Of a stretch of DNA of 41,910 nt, positions 34,495 to 41,308 are shown piece after piece. Position numbers and translations under genes: made by a program. This DNA comes from Betaproteobacteria bacterium. GTDB lineage: Bacteria; Pseudomonadota; Gammaproteobacteria; Burkholderiales; Rhodocyclaceae. The DNA is taken from the NCBI GenBank assembly GCA_009777245.1, contig WRMF01000022.1, positions 1-41,910 of the forward strand. Direction: 5' to 3'. The notes under the pieces are model-generated. The model made no database searches, was not told where the DNA came from, and saw only the letters and a program-made list of their open reading frames with translations. Every line of letters starts with the position of its first letter. The stretch's first letter is position 1.

Positions 34495-35120
34495 GCCTCA
34501 TGCCTGTGTCAAGTCTGAATCGGATTTATCTTGCTTCGCAAAGCCCCAGGCGAAGAGAATTGCTGACGCGGGCGGGCGTTCGCTTTGATCCCCTGGTGTT
34601 TCGCGCTCCGCCTAAGTTTGACCAGGCAATTGACGAAACGCCGCTGGCGGGAGAGGCGGCGGCTGATTATGTTGTGCGAGTAGCGAGAATCAAGGCGGCG
34701 CAGGGGTTGTGTCTTCTGGAAGCGCGTAAACTCCTGCTCTTTCCTGTGCTCTCGGCGGATACCGCGCTGGAGATGGATGGCGAGATTATCGGAAAGCCGG
34801 TCAATGCAGCCGACGCGGTTTCCATTTTGCAGCGTTTGTCCGGCGCTTCGCATCGGGTGTTAACCGGGGTTGCCATTGTCACCGAGACGCGGCAGGAGAC
34901 GATTCTGGATGTTTCCGAAGTATTCTTCCGCAAGCTCACAATGCAGGAAATCATTCGCTATGTGGATAGCGGCGAAGCGATGGACAAGGCGGGCGCGTAT
35001 GGCATCCAGGGAAGAGCCGGACTATTCATCGAGCGCATTGAAGGCAGCGATACCGGAGTCATGGGCCTGCCCCTGTGCGCTACAGGAGAACTCCTTAAAG
35101 CCTTTGGGTATGTTTGGTGA
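34491..35120 (+). CDS. maf: Maf-family nucleotide pyrophosphatase (YhdE type)
   Basis: Maf proteins hydrolyse non-canonical or excess nucleoside triphosphates; the YhdE group acts on dTTP/UTP. The 209-aa product has ASQSPRRRELL (substrate loop), LSADTALEMDGEIIGKP with the catalytic Asp, SHRVLTGVAIV, and DKAGAYGIQGRAG, which fits the YhdE rather than the YceF group. Start 34491 overlaps the rlmH TGA; the Met at 34500 has a better-placed AAGGA and is an equal candidate. It closes the housekeeping operon. rng (RNase G), which often follows maf in betaproteobacteria, is not here; instead repeats R2 and R1 begin. Confidence 0.93.
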   Translation: MSLMPVSSLNRIYLASQSPRRRELLTRAGVRFDPLVFRAPPKFDQAIDETPLAGEAAADYVVRVARIKAAQGLCLLEARKLLLFPVLSADTALEMDGEIIGKPVNAADAVSILQRLSGASHRVLTGVAIVTETRQETILDVSEVFFRKLTMQEIIRYVDSGEAMDKAGAYGIQGRAGLFIERIEGSDTGVMGLPLCATGELLKAFGYVW

Positions 35121-35176
35121 GTCTGCGCCGCATCTTCAAGGCACATTGAGCATCTACGCAGATTTGCGCTGAAACA

Positions 35177-35230
35177 ATTAATCAATAAAATCAATCGAAT
35201 AGAAAGTAAACTTCAAGTATTACTTGAATA
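35177..35230 (-). repeat. AT-rich repeat R2, copy B
   Basis: An inverted copy of R2. On the minus strand it reads ATTCAAGTAATACTTGAAG, then TTTACTTTCTATTCGATTG, nearly identical to copy A (373-430). It lies 57 bp after the maf stop. Seen from the gene it follows, it has the same orientation as copy A has behind uvrC. It ends 5 bp before R1 copy 3. Confidence 0.75.
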
Positions 35231-35234
35231 AGAA

Positions 35235-35344
35235 TTGAGCGCAATCCTCGCCATTCATGGCGAGGTGAGCGAGACAATTGTTTTGTGGAGTCGAAGGCTC
35301 TCTAACCTGTGTCGAGGAATATCCGGTCTTCAGGCCGGGCTGAC
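35235..35344 (+). repeat. Structured repeat R1, copy 3
   Basis: It aligns with copies 1 and 2 from GAGCGCAATCCTCG to CAGGCCGGGCTGAC. The first hairpin is perfect here: CCTCGCCA-TTCA-TGGCGAGG. GGAGTCGAAGGCTC forms the second, and CCGGTC-TTCA-GGCCGG the third, with one G-T pair. The last bases differ (CTGACCGTC instead of GTGACTCAA). It sits downstream of the AAA+/DUF4143 gene, opposite to that gene's direction. Confidence 0.82.
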
Positions 35345-35349
35345 CGTCC

Positions 35350-36588
35350 TCATCTCATTTCCGCCCATAACGAGGCCATTGGGACAGCAAGCATGTCCTT
35401 CCCGAACGACAGGGTATCCTCTCCGGTATAAAGGACGATTCCTTTGAAGGGCTTTTTCGCAATGTTGTCCTTGAACCATTCCATATGTCCGAAATCGCCT
35501 TTGGAAACGCTTTGTCCCGCTTTCGCCTCAACGCCGACCATTGAGCCATCATTGTGCTCGATGATGAAATCAATCTCCCGTTTTTCCCGATCCCTGTATT
35601 GATAGAGAGCGTATTGTCCATCCAGTTCCACCTGCGCTGCCAACTCATGGAACGCGAAAGTCTCCGCCAGCTTTCCGGAACGATCTGGGTCAAGATACGC
35701 CTCTTTGGCATTCCATCCCAGAATGGAAGCCATCATTCCCGTATCCGCCGCATAGAACTTGGGGCGGCGACCAACCCGGTCGTAGTCTGTGCGAAGCCAG
35801 GGGGGAACACGGTCGAACAGGTACAGGGAAACCAGAGCGTTCATATAGCTTTCAACCGTCGCCTTCGAGACGGCCAGCGAAGCAGAGATACCGGAGACAT
35901 CCATGAATTTTGCCGACCACGACGCCAAAACTCCCACCAACTCACGCAAGGATGCCTGTCGGCGGATGTTGGCGATGTCCCTCAAATCCCGTTCGATCAG
36001 GCTGCTGACATAGTCTTTGTGCCATTCCTTTCTATCATGCCCATCATTGATGCGCACGGCCTCGGGATAGCCGCCGCGAAAAGCCAGATCAAACAGGGAC
36101 TCTTTGCCGTACCCCGGTATCTTTACTGGAAAATCAGCAGCAAACGCGCGTTTGAGAAAGGAAGGGGACTTGCCCAGAACCTCTCCGACGGTAAACGGAC
36201 GCAAGCGGATATTTTTGACCCGACCTGCCAGACTTTCCGAAACGCTTGGCAATGTCTGTATGTTGGCCGATCCGGTCAGAAGGTATTGTCCAGGGCGATT
36301 ATCATTATCCACGACCTGCTTGATTGCGGGGAGAAGCGCGGGAGCCTTCTGAATTTCGTCAATCACCATTGTTTGGGACGGGTTTTTCACAAATCCCTTC
36401 GGGTCTTCCAGCGCCGCAGCCAGAAGCCCTGGGTCGTCCAATGTACGATAGATGCAATCATTACTCAAAATCTGGTTGGAAAGCGTCGTTTTTCCAGACT
36501 GCCTGGCTCCTGACACGATGACGACGCGCCTGATTTTCAGAGCCTTTTTAACGCTTTCTGACTGCCAACGGGGGTATTCCTTGTCCAT
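35350..36588 (-). CDS. AAA+ ATPase with DUF4143 and PD-(D/E)XK-like C-terminus
   Basis: A 412-aa protein of the widespread AAA_14-DUF4143 family. Walker A is VSGARQSGKTT (Lys33) and Walker B is MVIDEIQKAP (Asp77-Glu78). LLTGSANIQTLPSVSESLAGR is split over a sensor-like region, and a helical middle (about 190-260) is typical. The DUF4143 part ends with REIDFII and GVEAKAG, which fit a PD-(D/E)XK fold. The cellular role of the family is not settled; nucleic acid or toxin-like functions have been suggested. Start 36588 is chosen because AAAGGA lies 8 bases upstream; 36597 is possible. Two R1 copies in opposite orientation bracket the gene and its promoter overlaps tandem repeats, so it looks like acquired cargo. 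Confidence 0.88.
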   Translation of the reverse strand: MDKEYPRWQSESVKKALKIRRVVIVSGARQSGKTTLSNQILSNDCIYRTLDDPGLLAAALEDPKGFVKNPSQTMVIDEIQKAPALLPAIKQVVDNDNRPGQYLLTGSANIQTLPSVSESLAGRVKNIRLRPFTVGEVLGKSPSFLKRAFAADFPVKIPGYGKESLFDLAFRGGYPEAVRINDGHDRKEWHKDYVSSLIERDLRDIANIRRQASLRELVGVLASWSAKFMDVSGISASLAVSKATVESYMNALVSLYLFDRVPPWLRTDYDRVGRRPKFYAADTGMMASILGWNAKEAYLDPDRSGKLAETFAFHELAAQVELDGQYALYQYRDREKREIDFIIEHNDGSMVGVEAKAGQSVSKGDFGHMEWFKDNIAKKPFKGIVLYTGEDTLSFGKDMLAVPMASLWAEMR

Positions 36589-36621
36589 GATCAGCATCCT
36601 TTTATATAGATTTCCGCATTA

Positions 36622-36649
36622 TTTATAACACTTTCCCCGCGAAAAGCAA
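36622..36649 (-). promoter_or_regulatory. Candidate promoter of the AAA+/DUF4143 gene
   Basis: On the minus strand TTGCTT (36649-36644) and TATAAA (36627-36622) are 16 bp apart. The -35 box lies inside the first tandem repeat unit, so a protein bound to the repeats would control this promoter. Confidence 0.4.
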
Positions 36650-36691
36650 AATAGAATGCCCGCGAAAAGCAAAATAGAATCTCCGCGAAAA
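36636..36691. repeat. Tandem 22-bp repeats upstream of the AAA+/DUF4143 gene
   Basis: Two identical units (CCCGCGAAAAGC followed by AAAATAGAAT) lie at 36636-36657 and 36659-36680, a period of 23 bp, followed by a partial third unit (CCGCGAAAA, 36683-36691). A period of about two helix turns would place bound proteins on one face of the DNA. A likely role is an operator for self-regulation. Confidence 0.75.
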
Positions 36692-36735
36692 TAATAGTAG
36701 GCTGTGGGAGACCTTGGGGGACGGCAAGGGCGGGC

Positions 36736-36856
36736 GGTGAGTCACCCCAACCCGAAGGCTGAGGCTTCCTCGCCACAGATTGTGGGAGCCTCAATGCTCC
36801 ACAAGACAACTGCCTCGCTCACCCAGCCATAAATGGCAGGCTTATTCGAGACACGC
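36736..36856 (-). repeat. Structured repeat R1, copy 4 (divergent)
   Basis: On the minus strand it reads CCTGCCATTTATGGCTGGGT, GAGCGAGGCAGTTGTCTTG, TGGAGCATTGAGGCTCCCA, TCTGTGGCGAGGAA and CAGCC-TTCG-GGTTG-GGGTGACTCACC. Many bases differ from copies 1-3, yet every hairpin is kept: the terminal stem has changed from CCGGCC/GGCCGG to CAGCC/GGTTG. It lies upstream of the AAA+/DUF4143 gene in the same direction, and its far end reaches the stop codon region of the next gene. Confidence 0.78.
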
Positions 36857-36858
36857 GG

Positions 36859-37443
36859 TCATGCTTCTTCCAGAAGCCGACGGAGTTTGTCGGGCGGCAG
36901 ACGTTCGCGCTCTCGTCCGTCGCGGCGTTGGAAACGTTGATGTTCCAGGTGAGCCGGAAAAATATGCAGGTTAACATCCGCTTTGGGCAGGGAGAGGCGC
37001 AAAAGCGTTTCGGCCTGCCGGTGACGCGGTTTTTCCGCCGTATAGGCAATGCCGTTATCAAGCAGGAAAATTTCCACGTCCTTGCCGCTATCGGCGAACA
37101 GCAGCAGATCAACGGCGGAAAAGCCGGAAGCTGTCCCGTCCAGCGCCGCGCCGGTAAGATAAGGCCGGAAGGGGCGCAGCCAATCCATCGTTTCAAGGGC
37201 GGCTTCCCGCAAATGGCGTAGGCGGCTCGGCTGTTCTTCGCCTTGATAGAGCGTCAGATAAAGCCGCAATTCAGATTCCACTTCCGCGTCGTCTGGCATG
37301 GCGTGGGCGTCTGTTGCGCCTATTTGCCGCGCCGCCTTGCGCTTGGCGAATGCAATATCTTCGATTCCATCCTCTGCCATCAGGCGGGCTGCCGCGCTGG
37401 CTATGCTGATCCGGGAGAAATTGCGACGGGAAGCTCTGGACAT
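36859..37443 (-). CDS. Nucleotidyltransferase-like protein of unknown function
   Basis: About 194 aa from the Met at 37443 (the frame opens at a TTG at 37503). The N-terminal part reads ASAAARLMAEDGIEDIAFAK, RKAARQIGATD; the middle GAALDGTASGFSAVDLLLFA has the form of a nucleotidyltransferase G-S/T and D-x-D active-site region (here DLLLFAD), followed by VEIFLLDNGI. I know this layout from uncharacterised betaproteobacterial proteins. The substrate is unknown. The C-terminus (HLEHQRFQRRDGRERERLPP) is basic. It is divergent from rfbB with 89 bp between starts, and its 3' end abuts R1 copy 4. Confidence 0.65.
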   Translation of the reverse strand: MSRASRRNFSRISIASAAARLMAEDGIEDIAFAKRKAARQIGATDAHAMPDDAEVESELRLYLTLYQGEEQPSRLRHLREAALETMDWLRPFRPYLTGAALDGTASGFSAVDLLLFADSGKDVEIFLLDNGIAYTAEKPRHRQAETLLRLSLPKADVNLHIFPAHLEHQRFQRRDGRERERLPPDKLRRLLEEA

Positions 37444-37532
37444 GGCGGCGGCAAAAGTAATCTGGCAAATGGATTCTATCCGGTTATCGGGCGTTGGGTA
37501 CAATACTATCTTTTTCGGACAGGGGAAAACTC

Positions 37533-38597
37533 ATGATTCTTGTGACAGGCGGCGCGGGATTTATCGGCGCCAATTTTACGCTGGATTGGCTTCATGCTTC
37601 GGACGAGCCGATCATCAATCTGGACAAACTGACCTATGCCGGGAATCTGGAAAATCTGGCTTCTCTGGCGAATGATCCGCGCCATATCTTTGTGCGCGGC
37701 GACATCTGCGACCGCGCGTTGATTGATTCGTTGCTGGCGACCCACCAACCCCGCGCCATTGTGCATTTCGCGGCGGAAAGCCATGTGGATCGCTCGATAC
37801 ACGGCCCCGGAGAATTTCTGCGTAGCAATGTCGAGGGCACGTTTACGCTGCTTGAGGCTTCTCGCGCCTATCTTTCCGGTCTGGATGAGAAGGCCAGGGC
37901 GGGGTTTCGTTTTCATCATGTCAGCACCGATGAAGTGTATGGCAGCCTGTCGCCTGAAGCCGCGCCGTTTGCCGAGGGGCATCCTTACGCGCCGAACAGC
38001 CCATATTCCGCGAGCAAGGCCGCTTCCGACCATCTGGCGCGAGCGTGGCATAAGACTTACGGACTGCCGGTAACGACAAGCCATTGCTCCAACAATTACG
38101 GCCCCTTTCATTTTCCGGAAAAGCTGATTCCGCTCGTTATCGTCAATGCCCTGGCGGGTAAGCCGCTCCCGATTTACGGGGACGGCCTGCAAGTGCGGGA
38201 TTGGCTTTATGTCGGCGACCATTGCGCCGCGATTTGCCGCATTCTGGAGGATGGCAGGCCGGGCGAGACCTACAACATCGGCGGCTGGAACGAAATGAGC
38301 AATCTGGAGATCGTGCGTCAGGTATGCGCCCTGCTGGACGAGCTACGCCCCCGCGCGGACGGGCAGCCTTACAGGAGTCAGATGGTTCATGTCGCCGACC
38401 GTCCGGGGCATGATCGCCGTTATGCGATAGACGCCCGCAAAATGGAGCGGGAACTTGGCTGGCGTCCGAAGGAGACTTTTGCCAGCGGCATCAGGCGCAC
38501 GGTTCATTGGTATCTGGAGCATGAAGACTGGGTGAAAAACGTGCAGAGCGGCGCGTATCAGGAATGGGTCACGAAACAATATGGAGCGGAGTCATGA
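37533..38597 (+). CDS. rfbB: dTDP-glucose 4,6-dehydratase
   Basis: RfbB (RmlB) converts dTDP-glucose to dTDP-4-keto-6-deoxyglucose, the second step towards dTDP-rhamnose. The 354-aa protein has VTGGAGFIGANF (NAD binding), HFAAESHVDRSI, STDEVYGSL (active-site Thr-Asp-Glu), the YSASKAASD Y-x3-K pair, NNYGPFHFPEKLIPL and VRDWLYVGDH. ATG 37533 has AGGGGA upstream. TACAAT at 37499-37504 may be its -10 box, though no good -35 is seen. It overlaps rfbD as ATGA. rfbA and rfbC are not in the window. Confidence 0.95.
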   Translation: MILVTGGAGFIGANFTLDWLHASDEPIINLDKLTYAGNLENLASLANDPRHIFVRGDICDRALIDSLLATHQPRAIVHFAAESHVDRSIHGPGEFLRSNVEGTFTLLEASRAYLSGLDEKARAGFRFHHVSTDEVYGSLSPEAAPFAEGHPYAPNSPYSASKAASDHLARAWHKTYGLPVTTSHCSNNYGPFHFPEKLIPLVIVNALAGKPLPIYGDGLQVRDWLYVGDHCAAICRILEDGRPGETYNIGGWNEMSNLEIVRQVCALLDELRPRADGQPYRSQMVHVADRPGHDRRYAIDARKMERELGWRPKETFASGIRRTVHWYLEHEDWVKNVQSGAYQEWVTKQYGAES

Positions 38598-39526
38598 AGG
38601 ATAACGCGGCATTGCTGCTGGGTTGCGACGGGCAACTCGGCTTTGAGCTTCGGCGCGTGTTGGGGGAGACGAACGGTTGGAACAAGGCCGTCACCGCTCT
38701 TGACCTTGCCGACTGCGATTTTTCCAGTCCGAATTTTCGGGAGATTCTCACGGAATGGGTGGAAAAAACGCGCCCTGCCGTCATCATAAATGCCGCAGCC
38801 TATACTGCGGTGGATCGTGCCGAAGCGGAAGCGGAACTGGCTCTTGAAGTCAATGGAACAGCGCCCGGCATTCTGGGCGAGGTTGCCGCCGCGCGGGATT
38901 TGCTGGTCATCCATTACTCGACCGATTACGTGTTTGACGGGACAAGCCATCGCCCTTACCGCGAGGACGATCCGACAAATCCCCTGAATGTGTATGGGCA
39001 AAGCAAACTTGCTGGCGAGACGGCCTTGCGGGATAGCGGCGCTCTCCATCTCATTTTTCGCACTTCCTGGGTATTCGGCGCGCATGGCGGCAATTTTCTG
39101 AAAACCATGCTGCGTCTGGCGTCAGAGCGGGAGACGCTCTCGGTTGTGTCCGACCAGATAGGCGCGCCGACTTCCGCCGCATGGCTTGCCGAAGTGACGG
39201 CGCGTGTGCTGACGCGCTACGGGCAGCAGGGCGCAAGCGAAAATTTCCCGACCGGACTGTTTCATCTGACGGCTGCGGGCAGGACTTCCTGGCATGGCTA
39301 CGCCGCCTATCTTTTAACGCTTGCGCGAGAGCGGGGGATGCGGTTTTGTCTTGCGCCGGATGGGTTAAAGGCGATTCCCGCGAATGCCTATCCGACCCCG
39401 GCGGCGCGTCCTGCCAATTCCTGCCTTGATTGTTCCCGCGTGATGACTGCTTTCAGTATTGAGCAGCAGCACTGGCAGGATGGTGTTCAGGCAGTGCTGG
39501 AGACCTTGTCCGGTAAGATAGCGTGA
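38594..39526 (+). CDS. rfbD: dTDP-4-dehydrorhamnose reductase
   Basis: RfbD (RmlD) carries out the last step of dTDP-L-rhamnose synthesis. The 310-aa protein shows LLGCDGQLGFELRR (Gly-rich NAD(P) loop), INAAAYTAVDRAE, HYSTDYVFDGTSHRPY, the YGQSKLAGE Y-x3-K motif, RTSWVFGAHGGNFLKTM, and SDQIGAPTSA. All are family signatures. It begins at the ATG overlapping the rfbB stop. With rfbB it supplies activated rhamnose for LPS or another surface polymer. Confidence 0.95.
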   Translation: MKDNAALLLGCDGQLGFELRRVLGETNGWNKAVTALDLADCDFSSPNFREILTEWVEKTRPAVIINAAAYTAVDRAEAEAELALEVNGTAPGILGEVAAARDLLVIHYSTDYVFDGTSHRPYREDDPTNPLNVYGQSKLAGETALRDSGALHLIFRTSWVFGAHGGNFLKTMLRLASERETLSVVSDQIGAPTSAAWLAEVTARVLTRYGQQGASENFPTGLFHLTAAGRTSWHGYAAYLLTLARERGMRFCLAPDGLKAIPANAYPTPAARPANSCLDCSRVMTAFSIEQQHWQDGVQAVLETLSGKIA

Positions 39527-39554
39527 CCTTTGCCGCAAACTGTTGGAGGAAATG

Positions 39555-39998
39555 ATGAAACTGACGATGGTCAATTGCAAGGTTTGCCTAAAAGAGGTTT
39601 TTGCTGATTCCGCAAATTGCCCGCATTGCGGAGCTGAAAAGCCTGGCATATCAATCAAGTGGCCGCTTGCTCCTCTTGTCATTATGTGGGTTATACTTGG
39701 CATCATGATGGCTTTTAATCTAAATGTAATGCTGGATCACGCGCTATTTGTCATTTTTCTGTCGTGCATGGTTTGGGCATGGGCGCGTCAACGGAATGTG
39801 TTTGGGTTGGCGCTCTTCGCGGTTTTTTTGGCAGTGGGCGGCTTTTATATGCTGTCTGAAGCGGAGAATTGGCTGATGGTGTTCACCCCGTTGGTTTTAC
39901 TCATATTTGGTATAATTTCGGCCTCTCAGGCTTGGCGGATAAGCATGAAGGCTCGGAGAGCCTTGCAGGCGCACGAGCGAAAACGGTCGGTGAATTGA
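39555..39998 (+). CDS. Zinc-ribbon membrane protein
   Basis: A 147-aa protein with an N-terminal C-x2-C pair of knuckles (CKVC and CPHC, about residues 8-25), typical of a small zinc ribbon, followed by four hydrophobic segments (LAPLVIMWVILGIMMAF, HALFVIFLSCMVWAWA, LALFAVFLAVGGFYML, VFTPLVLLIFGIISA) and a short basic tail. GGAGGA is 4 bases before the ATG at 39555, which favours this over 39552 and 39543. No function is known to me for this layout. It lies 28 bp after rfbD and may be co-transcribed. Confidence 0.7.
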   Translation: MKLTMVNCKVCLKEVFADSANCPHCGAEKPGISIKWPLAPLVIMWVILGIMMAFNLNVMLDHALFVIFLSCMVWAWARQRNVFGLALFAVFLAVGGFYMLSEAENWLMVFTPLVLLIFGIISASQAWRISMKARRALQAHERKRSVN

Positions 39999-40095
39999 GT
40001 TTTAGTAACGCATTTTTACGAATAAACATCATAAAAGGGTTTTCTTTTGCCCGGCAACAGGCTATAAAGATTATATGGTTCATGAGGAGCGAGAA

Positions 40096-40749
40096 ATGAA
40101 ACGCTTTTTTTCCTGTCTGGCAGTTTGCCTATGCGGAGTTGCGCTGCCCGTGTCCGCGCAGGTGTACCGTTGCGTTACTGATGGCGCGGTGACTATTTCC
40201 ACCCAGCCTTGTCCGGCGGGCGCGGCGGCGACGGAATACAAGCCGGAGCCGGGCGCGGCGGAGCGGGAGGCCGCCGCAAAAAAGGCTGCGGATGAAGACC
40301 TGGCGCGTATGAAAGAGCGGGTCATGCTGATGGAGCGCGAACGCCGCGAACGCGATGCCGCGCTTGACGCCGCCCACAGGGAACAGGAAATCCGTTCGCA
40401 GGAATACCAGCCCTCGATTGAGCCGACACAAGAAGAAGGTCTTGTGGAACGAACTGTAATTTGGGGCGGGCCGCTTTATCCCTACCATCCACCCCATTAT
40501 AATCCCGGCAAGCCGCCGAGGCCGCGTCCGGGGCCGCCGCGTCCCAACCCGACCAATGGCGGAAACAAGAAAAGTTCCGGTAATGAATCAACCGGGGTTT
40601 TTCGTCCCGGGTTAGGGGCGGCAAGTCCTGAACCCGAAAAGAAAGGCGCTTCGTCCGCGCCGCGCACTTCGCCCGGAGCGGCAGGAAGAGCGGCTTCCTC
40701 CGGGGCGACAGGAAAAACAGCTCCAGGAAACAGGGCAGGGAAGCCTTGA
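40096..40749 (+). CDS. Exported DUF4124-type protein with Pro/Gly/Ser-rich tail
   Basis: A 217-aa protein with a clear signal peptide (MKRFFSCLAVCLCGVALPVS-AQ) and the DUF4124-like start of the mature part, VYRCVTDGAVTISTQPCP, with two Cys that may form a disulphide. A charged coiled coil follows (about 55-105, ADEDLARMKERVMLMERERR), then a Pro-rich stretch (PYHPPHYNPGKPPRPRPGPP) and a Ser/Gly/Ala-rich low-complexity tail. AGGAG lies upstream of the ATG at 40096. DUF4124 proteins are periplasmic and of unknown function. Confidence 0.75.
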   Translation: MKRFFSCLAVCLCGVALPVSAQVYRCVTDGAVTISTQPCPAGAAATEYKPEPGAAEREAAAKKAADEDLARMKERVMLMERERRERDAALDAAHREQEIRSQEYQPSIEPTQEEGLVERTVIWGGPLYPYHPPHYNPGKPPRPRPGPPRPNPTNGGNKKSSGNESTGVFRPGLGAASPEPEKKGASSAPRTSPGAAGRAASSGATGKTAPGNRAGKP

Positions 40750-40760
40750 ATCTTCGTAAA

Positions 40761-40800
40761 GCAATACTTGAAGTTTGCGTTGTATATCATTGATTTATAT
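40761..40800 (+). repeat. AT-rich repeat R2, copy C
   Basis: It reads GCAATACTTGAAGTTTGCG then TTGTATATCATTGATTTATA, matching the R2 core. It begins 11 bp after the stop codon of the DUF4124-type gene. Confidence 0.6.
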
Positions 40801-40929
40801 GGAGTTTGCTGCATATTATCTCAATGAGTTTTGATGAGAAAGGATACCCTTGCGACCATCCGTAGCGTTTGATATGAAGCAAAGCGCAGACCAGAAGGGC
40901 AATCGTTGGTATGCTCCAATACACTTAAT

Positions 40930-40978
40930 GTAACACTTGAAGTTTATGCTATATCTTGTTGATTTATAATAATTTATG
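40930..40978 (+). repeat. AT-rich repeat R2, copy D
   Basis: It reads GTAACACTTGAAGTTTATGC then TATATCTTGTTGATTTATAA, the most divergent of the four but with the whole core recognisable. It lies about 130 bp after copy C in the same orientation. Confidence 0.55.
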
Positions 40979-41045
40979 TAAATAATTGTACCTTTTTCGC
41001 ATAGTGCGCAGGAGAGGGAGAGTTTTGCTCCAATGCCCAATTACT

Positions 41046-41219
41046 CGTCATTCCCGCGAAGGCGGGAATCCAGCGTTGCATCAGAATTTGTGACTGATGT
41101 TCAGTATGACGAGAAACGGGAATGCTGCTCCTCTTGCGGTATGGGAATGTCGTTCCTGTTCTGGAAGCCTATCGCAACTTTCAGCTCCGTACTGGATTCC
41201 CGCCTTCGCGGGAATGACG
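41046..41219. repeat. MITE-like element with perfect 28-bp inverted ends
   Basis: CGTCATTCCCGCGAAGGCGG... at 41046-41073 is the exact reverse complement of 41192-41219. Each arm is itself a hairpin (TTCCCGC-GAAG-GCGGGAA). The 118-bp centre has no coding signal. The same arm sequence is very common between genes in proteobacteria. Confidence 0.85.
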
Positions 41220-41308
41220 GGGTAGGTTATGGTCTGTGCGAAAGATTGACTATCAGAAGGGGGCGGGGGAGAGGGTGCGTAAAATGCAAGCGTTGAACCA
41301 AAACCGCT

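Larger units (their letters stand above)
40750..41308. other. Gene-free interval with R2 copies and an inverted-repeat element
   Basis: No convincing gene is seen. It contains R2 copies C and D and the 174-bp element at 41046-41219. The remaining ~90 bp before the kinase-like gene's stop codon hold nothing I recognise. Confidence 0.6.

Noticed and set aside
36636-36691. A CRISPR array
   Set aside because: The tandem units are separated by a single base, with no spacers and no cas genes.
41033-41296. An 87-aa plus-strand gene
   Set aside because: It consists mostly of the inverted-repeat element and has no ribosome site or recognisable domain.
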